Positions 7,933 to 18,300 are shown, counted from the stretch's first letter. The stretch: DNA of 44,395 nt from an uncultured Prevotellaceae bacterium (GCA_900543815.1 UQST01000025.1:1-44395); one strand, 5' to 3'. A program made the numbers and translations. The notes: generated by a model not told the origin, from the letters alone.

Positions 7933-9828
7933 TCAGTTGAGGTCAACCGTCACTTTGCCCTTGAGCATCAGTTTGATGTCGGTCAGACGGATGTACTGCT
8001 GCGATGCCAGGGGCTGCGATGCGCTTCCCTGTGCGCTCTCAGCCTTGACTTCAAACAGGAAATGGTCTATCTCCTGCAGGTCCTTGGGGTTCTGCAAGGT
8101 GGCCACCACCGTCATCTCCGATTTCACGGGAGCCTTTCCTTCACCCTGGCCGGCCTTTGCCTTGGCCGATGTGAAGGTGACACCGGGCATGGGCTTGCCG
8201 TTCTGGTCCAATGCCTTGACGCTGAGCGTGAGGTCGAGGGGGATGGTGTTCTCGGCCATGGTCTTCAGTTGGATGCCCTCGGCGGTGTAGTCCTTCAGGT
8301 CATCCTCCATGCTGTTGGTGGAGTCCCTATATATAATGGTAAAGCCCTCTTCCATCTCCAGGGGGACGAACACGCTGTAGTCGGCCCTGGCCCTGTAGGT
8401 CTTGCCCAGAGTCATGGTGGTCTCCTGCTGTGCCAGCGACACTTTGCCGTTCTTCATATCTACCTCTATCTGGTCGGGCAGACGCTCTATCAGGTTGCCC
8501 AGGTCCTCTACGCGGCTCACGATGGCACCTGCTGCCACTTCGCTTTCGGGGTCGTAGGGTTTGCTTCCCTGCTTGTGGTAATAGGCGGTGTTGGCGCGTC
8601 CGCCGTTCATCGTAACCTGTGGCAAGGTCACGCTCTGGCTCCATCCGCCCTTGCCGTTCTTCACTGAGGTGAGTGTGGCACCCACGTTCACGTTCGAGGG
8701 CAGCGTTCTCATGTCCACGTTGAACTTCAGTGTGGGGTTCGACACTTTAATCTTCGTGGCGTCATCCTTGAGGAAATCAGGCAGGTTGTCAGCGATTTCA
8801 ATGGGGTTGACGTTCGGGTTGATGTCGGGGTTGAAGATGCCTTTGATGCTATCCACCACAATCTTGCCGTCGTTGGGGAAGTTGATGTCCAGCTCTATGT
8901 CGGCGTAGTCGTCCTGCTGCATCGTGAACGCGCTCTTGCTGCTGAAGTAGGCTGTGCCGCTCATGGCCACGCGTGTCATCTCCTGGGGCAGCGTGATGGT
9001 GCCGTTCTTGGGAGTGCCCTCCTCCTTCAGGTCGATATAGTCGATGTTGATGGCGCATATTTGTTTGCTGGCGGCGCCGATGGTGATGTCGGAGTCGTGG
9101 ATGAGCGTGCTGCCCTCCAGTCTCCAGCCTGCGGGTATCTCGCGAAGGTGTACGTATTGGGGCAGGGTGACTGCAAACTTCTGCAGCTTGTCCAGTCCGA
9201 AGTTCACGTTGGCGCTGCTCTTCATCCTTACCGTGAGGCTTGCTCCGAAGTTTCGGGGGTAAACGCGTGTGATTCTGACCACCTCCTCGCCTATGTCATC
9301 TGTGGTGAAGTCGCTCTTGTTCTCGCCCTCTGCACTGCCGTGCAGGGTATAGTTGGCGGGCACGGTCACCTGTGTGCCGCTTGGTGCACCCAGCTGGTTC
9401 AGCAGATCATCGCTCCAGCGCAGCACGCGGAACTTGGTCTTCACCCTGGCCAGGCGGTCTATGGTGGAGTTCACTTTCTGCACCGTGTAGCTGAGGTCTG
9501 TGCTGCCCTGCTCGGTGATGTAGAATTGGTTGTTACCGTCAAGCTTGGTGTTGCCGTCGGTGTCGATGATGTCTTTGAGGTAGATCTTCTCTGTGTTGCC
9601 CAACTTGACCTTGAGTCCGTTCACTCCCAGGCCTATGGTGGCATCCACGTCACCCAGGTCATACGAACTGTCGATGCAGCTGCCCAGCATGAGCAGACCC
9701 GATGCGAGCAGCAGTCCGCGCAGCAGGGATTTCCCCCTGAGGCCGTAACATGATGTGTGGCGGCGGCATGCATTGCCTGCCTTGCTCTCGCTCTTTGTCT
9801 GGTTAGAGTTTGTAGATAATAGCATCAT
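7933..9828 (-). CDS. Large exported lipoprotein, function unknown
   Basis: The product has 631 residues. A long basic N-terminus (about 34 residues) precedes a hydrophobic stretch ending in lipobox LGSC (Cys51), so it is a predicted lipoprotein. The mature part is rich in beta strands, Asp, Thr and Asn and contains no motif I recognise as catalytic. Two adjacent ATG codons (9828 and 9825) are possible starts. It is directly upstream of the DUF5723-like barrel gene with a short gap, which suggests that the lipoprotein and barrel act together at the outer membrane; that is inference. I cannot name a family with confidence. Confidence 0.7.
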   Translation of the reverse strand: MMLLSTNSNQTKSESKAGNACRRHTSCYGLRGKSLLRGLLLASGLLMLGSCIDSSYDLGDVDATIGLGVNGLKVKLGNTEKIYLKDIIDTDGNTKLDGNNQFYITEQGSTDLSYTVQKVNSTIDRLARVKTKFRVLRWSDDLLNQLGAPSGTQVTVPANYTLHGSAEGENKSDFTTDDIGEEVVRITRVYPRNFGASLTVRMKSSANVNFGLDKLQKFAVTLPQYVHLREIPAGWRLEGSTLIHDSDITIGAASKQICAINIDYIDLKEEGTPKNGTITLPQEMTRVAMSGTAYFSSKSAFTMQQDDYADIELDINFPNDGKIVVDSIKGIFNPDINPNVNPIEIADNLPDFLKDDATKIKVSNPTLKFNVDMRTLPSNVNVGATLTSVKNGKGGWSQSVTLPQVTMNGGRANTAYYHKQGSKPYDPESEVAAGAIVSRVEDLGNLIERLPDQIEVDMKNGKVSLAQQETTMTLGKTYRARADYSVFVPLEMEEGFTIIYRDSTNSMEDDLKDYTAEGIQLKTMAENTIPLDLTLSVKALDQNGKPMPGVTFTSAKAKAGQGEGKAPVKSEMTVVATLQNPKDLQEIDHFLFEVKAESAQGSASQPLASQQYIRLTDIKLMLKGKVTVDLN

Positions 9829-9949
9829 AGTATGTTTATGTTTGTTTCGTTATTCGCTGTAATGTTTGTCAGAGGGGGCTTTGCGCTTTGCTGTTCAGTA
9901 TTTGTGTGTCATCATTAGTGGCAAGCAGTCCATCTTTCAATTACGTGCG

Positions 9950-9957
9950 CAAAGATA
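9950..9957 (-). promoter_or_regulatory. Possible -7 element of the lipoprotein/DUF5723 operon
   Basis: The minus strand reads TATCTTTG about 120 bp upstream of the lipoprotein start. The expected -33 region is A/T-rich but has no clear TTTG. Confidence 0.45.
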
Positions 9958-10356
9958 TGTTAAATCTTTTAAAGAAACATAAAATGCACTATAAAGTTTT
10001 CCTTATAGTAGTTTCATTCCCTCAAAACCAGCATTTTCATACATTGTACAACATTTTGTTTGCGTCAATATTGCACACCTGTCTGTATCGGACAACTGTC
10101 TGAATATGCCATGTGATGGTGTTTGCGGTTGGAAAACAGTATGGTGCATAATCTTTCTGAACGCTTTCTTGGGGGCCAATGAGCTGTCGTGCGGATTTAT
10201 TCCAAGCAAAGTGTCCTGCCGTATGTGTAATGTCTATTTGATAAAAAGATAGGAATGAAACTATGGAAGAAGTATGCAGACGGGGACTGGCTGGCGGTTT
10301 GGATTTCCCCGAAGAGGCGTACAAGGAGAAAATGGCATGGGGGACTCGTGCAAAAT

Positions 10357-10444
10357 GCAGCACGGTGCGATGGCCTACGCAGCGCGCTGCGATGGCCGAT
10401 GCAGCACGCTGCGATGACCGATGCACCGCACTGCCTCATCCGCC
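10357..10444 (+). repeat. Four-unit 22-bp palindromic array, copy B
   Basis: Units start at 10357, 10379, 10401 and 10423, exactly 22 bp apart. Cores are GCAGCACGGTGC, GCAGCGCGCTGC (a perfect palindrome), GCAGCACGCTGC and GCACCGCACTGC; spacers are GATGGCCTAC, GATGGCCGAT and GATGACCGAT. As in copy A, the fourth unit begins GCACCG. The array is inside an 884-bp gap between two divergent genes; apart from it and weak promoter motifs I see nothing in that gap. Confidence 0.88.
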
Positions 10445-10636
10445 CGAAAACACAGCAGCGTAGCGGGCAGCGCCGAAGGGCGGGCGTCACAGCCGTCTCT
10501 ACATAGGCAGGGGACGCTTTTTGCAGGGTTGCCCAATGCCGCTGCGCATTCCGCTCCAAGCTGTGAAACGTTTCCTTTTTGCCCGATGGCTTGGCGTTTT
10601 TGCTCTTTTGTGACAGGCAGAATGGAATATTTTCCT

Positions 10637-10644
10637 TAATTTTG
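10637..10644 (+). promoter_or_regulatory. Possible -7 element of the AraC-type regulator gene
   Basis: TAATTTTG matches TAnnTTTG and lies 68 bp before the ATG at 10713. A TTTG is present but 26 bp upstream, which is too far for a good -33 element. Confidence 0.4.
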
Positions 10645-10712
10645 AAGATTGTTTCGCGAGTGGGGCAGGATTGCTTCTGTGTTGCTCGCAATTGGATAGT
10701 CAAGACTTCGGA

Positions 10713-11786
10713 ATGGAACGGAATACAATCGCTGCGCTGGCAGACTTCTCTGCCGGCTGCTTTTTCGCTTCGCTGCTGGCCTCGTGCGCCTTGCTTTATA
10801 TGGTGCGTCGAAGGTCGGGGGTGCACTGTGTGGCCACCTGCCTCTTCGGCTGGCTGGCGTTGATGAACATGGTGCTCTTCGTGCTCTTCTACGTGAGGAA
10901 CTTCCTGGGAGCACAGCTCACACCCATTACCAACCTCTATCAGGCCACCTGCATTCCCATGTGCGTGTGCCTGCTATACGAGCTCGGGCATCCCGGCAGC
11001 ATCACGCGCCGTGCCTTCTGGCTGCAAGTGGCAGCCTCGCTGCTGTTGTGCGTGCTCTATGCCGTCACGCTCAACCATACATTATATATAATAGTGCTGG
11101 TGGGGCAGGCGTGCTATGGGCTGGTGGGCATGCTGTGGAGCGGCTATGGCCTGTATCGCTACAACCGCAGCATACGCCAGTGGAGCTCCTATACCGAGGG
11201 CATTGAGGTGGGGTGGGTGTTCCGCATCCTGGTATCCTTCATGGTGCTCTATGTGGTGTGGACAATGGCAAGCTATAACGGAGGCAAGTGGGCGACAGCG
11301 TTCTATAACTTCAGTTGCAGCCTTATCTTTGCCTCCATCGCCTGGTGCATGAGAAAGCACGAAGTGGTGATGCCGGGCATTGCGGAGCCCGAAGAGGACT
11401 GCCCGGTGATGGACGAAGAGGGCGCTCCGCAGGAGTTCCACTTCGCTGAAGCGCTCCACAAAGCCTTTGACGACGAACGTATCTACCTCAATCCCCGCCT
11501 CACCATCAACCTTCTGGCCGAGAGGCTGGGCACTAACCGCACCTATCTGAGCACTTATATCAACAAGCAGCTCAACGTTTCCTTCTTCGAGTACGTCAAC
11601 CGCTATCGTGTGGTCTATGCCAAGGGACTGCTCGCGCAGCCGGACTGTACGGTAGAGGCGGCGGTGAGGCTGAGTGGGTTCAACAGCCTGTCGGCCTTCC
11701 GTCGCGCTTTTATCTCGGAGACGGGAATGACACCCGGCCAGTTCCGCAGGGAATTGCAGGGCGAAGGGCAGCCTGATGCGGACTGA
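10713..11786 (+). CDS. Membrane-anchored AraC-family transcription regulator
   Basis: The product has 357 residues. Roughly the first 225 form several hydrophobic segments (about six), for example SAGCFFASLLASCALLYMV and the stretch LLLCVLYAVTLNHTLYIIVL, so this half is embedded in the membrane. The C-terminal 90 residues are an AraC-type double helix-turn-helix: LTINLLAERLGTNRTYLSTY is the first recognition unit and VRLSGFNSLSAFRRAF with ETGMTPGQFR the second. The start at 10713 avoids an upstream extension with no hydrophobic or domain character. The layout implies a sensor that binds DNA from the membrane. No target operon is obvious; the nearest divergent unit is the lipoprotein/DUF5723 pair. 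Confidence 0.85.
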   Translation: MERNTIAALADFSAGCFFASLLASCALLYMVRRRSGVHCVATCLFGWLALMNMVLFVLFYVRNFLGAQLTPITNLYQATCIPMCVCLLYELGHPGSITRRAFWLQVAASLLLCVLYAVTLNHTLYIIVLVGQACYGLVGMLWSGYGLYRYNRSIRQWSSYTEGIEVGWVFRILVSFMVLYVVWTMASYNGGKWATAFYNFSCSLIFASIAWCMRKHEVVMPGIAEPEEDCPVMDEEGAPQEFHFAEALHKAFDDERIYLNPRLTINLLAERLGTNRTYLSTYINKQLNVSFFEYVNRYRVVYAKGLLAQPDCTVEAAVRLSGFNSLSAFRRAFISETGMTPGQFRRELQGEGQPDAD

Positions 11787-11978
11787 TGCATAGGCAGGAT
11801 GTCCTTGGGATGGGTGCCCGTCAGCGATACCGCTTGAACTGTTGGCCGTTGTGGCTCTATGCCACCTGCGTAGCAGGGCAAGCGGGGGGCAGCATGAGGG
11901 GCAACCTTGCTTCCAATGGCGTGCAAAGTTGTGTAAAGCCCGGCATACTGCCCTTATAATATATAATGTATAGCGCTA

Positions 11979-12953
11979 TTACACAAACAGGACTTCCCTG
12001 CCGTGCAGCAGGAAGTTGCCTGCCACCACATACTGTCGTGCCGTGGGCGAGAACTGCTCCTCTACTGTGATGTGCAGGTGACCGGCCAGGATGGCCTTGA
12101 GCAGCGGCTCCTGCTTGAGGTAGGAGATGAATTCGCGTGTGGTCTTGTCCTCCTTCTGCGCCAGATAGTCGCCCGTGGGCTTGTACACCTTGTCGTCTAT
12201 GCTCGATGCCAGAGTCTTGTTCCAGAAGCGCTTGCAGGCCCTCCATATCTGGTCGGTGTGGAATGGCACGTGCATGCAAAGCACGATGGGGAGCCCGCGC
12301 TTCACTTCGCGTCGGAAGAGCTTCACCTGTTGCGGGGTCACTGTACCATATACGTTGTCCAGGCAGATGAAGTTGACTCCGTTGATCTGCTGTGCATTGA
12401 ATGATATGTCAAAGGGGAAGGTCTTCTGCAGCATCGCCCTCGAACGGTCCTTGTACGCCTCGGTATTCTCCTGTTTAGGCTCGCTCAGCCACATGTCGGG
12501 CGAGAATTCATGGTTGCCCATGCAGCCTGTGATGCCGTCGCCCAGATACTTGCGCACCAGGTCCAGGTTGGCTTCGCTCTGCCAGTCAATCAGGTCGCCC
12601 GTGTGCAGAACGTAATCTACATGGTCACGTGCCCACGCCAGCGAGTCTCGCATGGCCTCCTCCTGGCGTCCGCCGAAGCACTGCGTGCGCGCTTCGCGCA
12701 GCTTCTGCTTCTTCTCGTTCTCGTGTGGATAGGCTGCCGTAAAGTGCGTGTCGGAGATGTGCAGCACGCTGAAAGGCTTCTCCAGCCCGATTTCCACGGT
12801 GGCATAGGCCAGTGAGAGACGCTCGAAACCACCGCGCTTGGGGAATACTTCCGGTTTGTCCTCGGCCATGGCAGGCAGTTGCGACACGGCTATCAGCACG
12901 CCGGCTCCTGTGGCGCGCCTGAGGAAACTTCTTCTGGCAATGTGGTTGCTCAT
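11979..12953 (-). CDS. Tat-exported calcineurin-like metallophosphoesterase
   Basis: The 324-residue protein has a Tat-like signal (RRSFLRRATGAG) at its N-terminus and should fold before export. All metallophosphoesterase metal-binding motifs are present: DTH (Asp68, His70), GD (Asp120), GNHE (Asn147, His148), CMHVPFH, and GHLH (His292, His294) near the C-terminus. These bind a dinuclear metal centre that hydrolyses phosphoesters. The substrate cannot be read from sequence. The gene stands alone, converging on the AraC-type regulator gene with 192 bp between stops. Confidence 0.88.
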   Translation of the reverse strand: MSNHIARRSFLRRATGAGVLIAVSQLPAMAEDKPEVFPKRGGFERLSLAYATVEIGLEKPFSVLHISDTHFTAAYPHENEKKQKLREARTQCFGGRQEEAMRDSLAWARDHVDYVLHTGDLIDWQSEANLDLVRKYLGDGITGCMGNHEFSPDMWLSEPKQENTEAYKDRSRAMLQKTFPFDISFNAQQINGVNFICLDNVYGTVTPQQVKLFRREVKRGLPIVLCMHVPFHTDQIWRACKRFWNKTLASSIDDKVYKPTGDYLAQKEDKTTREFISYLKQEPLLKAILAGHLHITVEEQFSPTARQYVVAGNFLLHGREVLFV

Positions 12954-12988
12954 TGTCCGTCTTAGTCTGTTTGTGTTCTACGTCCACA

Positions 12989-12996
12989 CAAAGTTA
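12989..12996 (-). promoter_or_regulatory. Possible -7 element of the metallophosphoesterase gene
   Basis: TAACTTTG on the minus strand, 35 bp upstream of the start codon. No clear -33 TTTG at the expected distance. Confidence 0.45.
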
Positions 12997-13805
12997 CAAA
13001 ATGTTTGGCTATGTGCTGCCATCTTTCCCCGTTTGTTTTTTCGCAAGAAGCATTTTGGAGCAATTGTATTACGCGAGTGAAGTGTTCAAGGCTGCCTGTT
13101 GATTTAGGTGGACAATGGATATTTGCTTTGCAATACAATATACTCTCTGCCGTAAAACACTTCATTGCATACGAACCGGTCTGCAGGCTCTTCTGGGCAA
13201 CGGACCAGTATAGTTTCGAAGTTACTATCAGCCTCCAAGGGCGGCTAAGCTGTATGCTCCACCGTCCAACCCTAGGCTGGACGGTCGGTGAATATATACT
13301 GCGTTGCAAAAGTATCCAAGCTTCATCCACCGTCCAGCCTTGGGTTGGACGGTGACGGAGTGCGTATTCTCCCTCACGAAGGCTAACTGGAAGTGCATCA
13401 GGAGCCTGCTTCTACTTGTGTATTAATGGTATTTTGTCGGATAATCAGCCTCAATCAGATATATAAGTCAGCCTTGTCGGCTTTGCGGAATATGGGCATA
13501 TGCTTGCTGCGGTATCACTTTGGAAAAGTCCGGCTGCCTGTCCTTGTGGAAGGATGTGGTGAGGAAGCGCTTCCTGTCTGTCCCTTCTCCCTGCTCCCTC
13601 TAAGTTTGTCGGGTGAGCTGCAAAAAGTGCTGTGTGATGAGTGACGGCAGTTTGTCCGAAGAACCGCAGGGCACTACGAGTGCCATTGCATCGCAGTTTG
13701 CATGGTGGGTGAACTGCCCGGCATCTATTACCCTGCGTGTTTGCTCATTCAAAATTCTCTGTTTCTGATCTGCTTGTGCTGTTTTGACAGTTGCATCTCA
13801 ATACG
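12997..13805. other. Gene-free stretch of about 800 bp
   Basis: I find no credible gene here; the longest open frame (13393-13644) lacks coding character and has no recognisable domain. The stretch holds a pair of inverted palindromes (13262-13352, listed separately) and a 15-bp word, GTTTGTCGGGTGAGC at 13604-13618, that also occurs at 58-72. A weak 22-bp spacing of GCAC (13671) and GCAG (13693) could be the remains of a palindromic array. Confidence 0.5.
13262..13352. repeat. Pair of mutually inverted 23-bp palindromes
   Basis: Two 23-bp elements, 13262-13284 and 13330-13352, each begin CCGTCCA or CCGTCCAR and end TGGACGG, so each can form a hairpin. The second matches the reverse complement of the first at 22 of 23 positions, so the two are also inverted repeats of each other. 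The 45 bp between them include the word GTATCCAAG, which also occurs in the 34794 array. Confidence 0.8.
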
Positions 13806-13850
13806 AAAAGAGGAGGGCGCCACCCCATTGACTGGGGTACGTCCTCCTCT
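13806..13850 (-). terminator. Terminator of the RND efflux operon
   Basis: On the minus strand a long hairpin with outer arms GAGGAGG/CCTCCTC and inner arms ACCCC/GGGGT is followed by TTTT. It lies 22 bp after the stop of the outer-membrane factor gene. Confidence 0.8.
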
Positions 13851-13872
13851 CGCGATTGAATGAGAATGATGT

Positions 13873-15285
13873 TTATTTCTCCACGTCAGCGCCTCCGCCC
13901 AGTGCCTGGTAGAGGTTGATGGTGTTGGAGATAACGCTATAGTCGTTGGCCACTTGCGAGAGCTGTGCGCTGAGCAGGCTGCTCTGAGCGGTCAGGATCT
14001 GCAGATAGTTGATGCTTGAGAGGTCCCACAACTTCTGTGTTGCATCCACAGCCTGCTGCAGGCTCTGCACCTGGTTGGCCAGGTAAACCTTCTTCTCCTG
14101 TGCGGTGTGTATGGCAGCCATGGCGTTGTTCACCTCCGAACCGGCATCGAGAAGTGTTTGCTGGAAGCCCAGAGTGGCAATCTCAAGCTCAGCCTTGCTG
14201 TTCTTATAGGCAGCGCGCAGTTTTCCGTTCTGGAAGATAGGCTGTGTCAGGCTTGCTACAGCTGCCATGATGATGCCACCGGGGTTCACTACCATGCTTC
14301 CCAGACTGTTGGCATACTGGCCGCTGGCAGAGATGTTGAGGGCGGGGTAGAAGGCCGCCTTGGCAATGTTCTTGTTGTAGAACGCGCTTGCCAGTGCGAG
14401 CTCAGCCTGCTTCACATCGGGTCGGCGGCTCAACAGACCGATAGGCATGCCTGTGGTGCATACGCTGGGAGTGCGGAATGTGGCCAGTGTGCCGCGCTCG
14501 ATGTGTGCTGGAGTCTCACCGCAGAGGGCGCTCAGGGCGTTCTCCACCTGCTTGATGTTGTCCTCCAGCTCCAGCACGTTGGCACTGATAGCCCAATAGT
14601 TGGCCTCGGTGCTTGCTACTGAAGCCTTGTTGGCTTGACCTGCATCGAACAGCATCTTAGTCATGTCCAGGTTCTTCTTCCATGTTTCGCTGGTCTCCTT
14701 GGCAATGCGCAACTGCTCGTCGAGCATGGCCAGGGTGTAATAGAGGTTGGCCACGTTGGCGATGAGAGAGGTCTTCACGCTCTGGCGCACGGTCTTCTGG
14801 CTCTCCAGCGCTACTTCTGCCTTCTTCTTGGAATTGCGCAGCGATGCGAAACAGTCTATCTGCCAACTCATCGAGAGGGGGAATGAGTAGGTCTTGCTGG
14901 CGCCGTTGCCCATCACATTCTTATACTTCTCGCGGTTGTAGGGATCTACTATACCGCTGATGGTACCGCTGGGTGCAAAGGCGAAGCTGGGCGCAAAGGC
15001 AAGTTTCGAAGCCTTCAGGTTGTTCTGCATCTCCTGTATGCGCAGGTCGGCCTGCTTCATATTGGTATTCTGGGCAAGTGTCTTCTCGATGAGAGCCTGC
15101 AGGGTGGGGTCGGTGAAGACTTGATGCCACTCGATGTCGCCCAGACCGGTGGAGTCTCCGCTCAAAGCGTCACCATAGATGCCCTCAGTGTTGATAGAGG
15201 CGGGGCGCTCGTAGCTCTTGTACACCCCGCAACTGCTCATCAGGGCAGTTGCAAGGGCGATAGTCAATATCTTGTATGCTTTCAT
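13873..15285 (-). CDS. RND efflux outer-membrane factor (TolC/OprM/NodT type lipoprotein)
   Basis: This 470-residue protein is the outer-membrane channel of a tripartite efflux pump. The signal ends in lipobox SSC (Cys19), as in OprM-like lipoproteins. Two OEP repeats follow, each with long Ala/Gln-rich helices that form the periplasmic tunnel (for example ALIEKTLAQNTNMKQADLRI and the segment VNNAMAAIHTAQEKKVYLAN). The motif PIGLLSRRPDVKQAELALA is characteristic of the NodT subfamily. It follows the pump gene by 18 bp and is the last gene before a strong terminator. Confidence 0.93.
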   Translation of the reverse strand: MKAYKILTIALATALMSSCGVYKSYERPASINTEGIYGDALSGDSTGLGDIEWHQVFTDPTLQALIEKTLAQNTNMKQADLRIQEMQNNLKASKLAFAPSFAFAPSGTISGIVDPYNREKYKNVMGNGASKTYSFPLSMSWQIDCFASLRNSKKKAEVALESQKTVRQSVKTSLIANVANLYYTLAMLDEQLRIAKETSETWKKNLDMTKMLFDAGQANKASVASTEANYWAISANVLELEDNIKQVENALSALCGETPAHIERGTLATFRTPSVCTTGMPIGLLSRRPDVKQAELALASAFYNKNIAKAAFYPALNISASGQYANSLGSMVVNPGGIIMAAVASLTQPIFQNGKLRAAYKNSKAELEIATLGFQQTLLDAGSEVNNAMAAIHTAQEKKVYLANQVQSLQQAVDATQKLWDLSSINYLQILTAQSSLLSAQLSQVANDYSVISNTINLYQALGGGADVEK

Positions 15286-15303
15286 TGCTTGATATGTGAA
15301 TGT

Positions 15304-18300
15304 TTAGTCTTTCTGTGCTTTAGCCTTCTCCTTCTCGGAACGCTCCTTCTCCTGCAGGAACTGCTGGTCTGCCTCTTCCACCATGGCGGGGCGGATTTTC
15401 TCCTGAACCCATTCGAAGAAGATGAAGAAGACTGGTACTGTGAACAGGATAGCCAGTGTGCCTACCAGCAGACCGCCGATGACACCGAGGCCGATGGTGC
15501 GGTTACCATTGGCACCAGCGCCAGTGGACAACACCAGAGGAATCATACCGAACACCATGGTAAGTACGGTCATCAGGATGGGACGCAGACGTGCTTCGGC
15601 AGCAGCATAGGCTGCCTCCACAATGCCCATACCCTTGCGGCGACGCTCAAGGGCGAACTCGGTAATCAGAATAGCTGTCTTAGCCAGCAGGCCAATCAGC
15701 ATGATGATAGCCGTCTGAAGGTATATGTTGTTGTCAATCTTGCCCATGAACACGAAGGGAAGTGCGGCGTAGCCCTGGTTCCACAGCCATGCAAAGGCAA
15801 ACGAACCCATGATACCGGCAGGTACCGACAGGATGACAGAGAAGGGGATAAGGAAACTCTCGTACAACATAGACAGGATGAGGAAGATGAGCACCACGCA
15901 CACACCATAGATAAGGTAGGTATCCATGCTGTCCTTGGTCTGGTTCTCCTCACGGCTCATGCCGCCATACTCGAAGGCGTAGCCCTTGGGGAACACCTTG
16001 CCAAACTCCTCTTCCACGATGTTCATCACATCAGTGCTGCTATAGCCATAGGCTGGCACGAGGTTACAAGTGATGGAGCTGAAGAGGTTGAAGCGGGTAT
16101 CCACCTCGGCGCCAAGTATCTTGGTCAGCTTCACAAACTGGCTCAGGGGAGCCATCTCTGCGCCATTGCGCACAAACATATTGTTGAGGTCCTCGGTACT
16201 CAGGCGGGTCTTCTCGTGGGCCTGGAGCATCACACGATACACCTTACCATACTGGTTCATGTTGCTCACATAGGAGCCACCGCAGTAGCTGCCCAGTGCG
16301 CTAAGCACATCAGTGGGGCTCACGCCGGCACGCTTACACTGAGCGGCATCTACCTCCACCTTATACTGGGGGAAGTTGCGGGCATAAGAGGTCACTGCAC
16401 GCGACACCTCGGGGTGCTGGTTCATGGCTGCCAGGAACTGGTGAGTGTACTCCAGGAATTGTGACTTGTCGCCGCCACGGGTATCCTGCAGGTTAAGCTC
16501 GATGGAGCCCATGCCGTAACCGGGAATCATACCAGGCTCGAAGACCAGACACTGTGCATCGGGAATCTCCTCCATCAGTCGTTTGTTGAGCAGTCCAGTC
16601 ACCACCGTGCTCGTGCTCTTGTAGTTGTCAATGAGTGACCAGAAGCCATAGCGGCGCTCTGCCCAGGGCTTCAGTTTCAGGATAAACATGCCGTAGGCGG
16701 TACCCTGGCCAGCCATGAAACTGTAGCCAGCCACGCGCTGGTAGGTCTTCACCTCTTTGGTTTCCCTGATGATCTTCTCTACACGGTCCATGATTTCGTC
16801 TGTGGTGGCAAGGTTATTGCCGGGAACACCGTTGACCACCATCATGCAAGTGCCCTGGTCCTCCTGTGGCACGAGTCCCGAACTCAGTTTGCTTGCAAAG
16901 AACACGATGCCTACAAAGCAGAGAGCTACGCTTACGAAGGCCAGGAAGCGCACTTTGCGGTTCACACAACGCTTCAGTATGGCTGTGTATTTGCCCAACA
17001 TGGCGGTATAGCTTGCCTCATAGGCCTGGCGGGTACGATAGTTGATGGCACCGAAGAAGCCTTTGCGGCGCTCCTCGCTGGCGGGTCGCATGAGCATGGC
17101 ACACAGGGCGGGACAGAGTACAAGGGCGCTCACACAGGAGATACCTACTGATGTAGCCAGTGTCACACCGAACTGTGTGTAGAAGATACCTGAGGTACCA
17201 CCGGTGAATGAAACGGGGATGAACACGGCCATAAACACGAAGGTACATGAGATGACGGCCATTGTCACATCGCTCATAGCGTCCTTGGTGGCCTTGTATG
17301 GGCTGGTGTAGCCGGCATCGAACTTGGCCTGCACGGCCTCCACAACCACAATGGCATCATCCACCACCGTACCGATAGCCAGCACGAGGGCAAACAGGGT
17401 GAGCAGGTTAAGCGAGAATCCGGCAGCCGCCATGCAGGCGAATGTGCCTATCAAGGATACTATAATAGATATAGAAGGGATAAGTGTGGCGCGGAAATCC
17501 TGCAAGAAGAAGTACACCACCAGTATCACCAGCAGGATGGCAACGATAAGAGTCTCCTCCACATTGGCGATAGAGGCCAGCAGGAAGTCGTTTGAACTCT
17601 GCATCTCGACGAACTCCAGACCTGCGGGCAAATCCTGACTCAGCTCCTTCAACTTGGCACTGATGGCATCGTTGGTCTCCTTGGCATTGGCGCCTGCCAC
17701 CTGGAATGATAGGAAGCAGGTAGCCTCGTGACCATCGGCTTCACCATGGTAGGCGTAGGAGTTGGCACCCAATTCCACATCGGCTACGTCTTTCAGGCGC
17801 AGTACATTGCCGTCGGGGAGAGCCTGCAGCACGATGTTCTCATACTGTTCCAGTGTCTCCAGACGACCTGTATATTTGAGTGTGTACTGATACACGTCTT
17901 CGATACCCTTGCCGTGGGTGCCATTGACGGGCTTCTCACCCAGCTGTCCGGCAGGAGCCTCCAGGTTCTGTTCGGCCAAAGCATAGGTAATGTCGCTTGG
18001 CACAAGCTTGTACTGGGCCATCACGTCGGGCTTGAGCCAGATACGCAATGAGTATGTGCCACCCAGCTCCATCACGTCACCCACACCCTTGATACGCTTG
18101 AGCTGGGGGATGACATTGATGTCGAGGTAGTTTGAAATGAAGTCCTGGTCGTACTTGTCCTGCTTGTCCACCAGTGCGTCAATCTGTAGGAAGGACGTCT
18201 GACGCTTGGTCGTGGCCACACCAATCTTGGTTACCTCCGACGGCAAGAGTCCTTGTACACGGCTCACACGGTTCTGCACGTTCACAGCAGCCATGTCGGG

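Noticed and set aside
13393..13644. 83-codon frame in the gap before the efflux terminator
   Set aside because: No signal, domain or codon bias, and no promoter at a suitable distance.
15121..16464. 447-codon open frame on the plus strand
   Set aside because: It lies antisense to the efflux pump and outer-membrane factor genes, whose motifs are unmistakable. Its His/Gln-rich composition is a codon-shadow effect.
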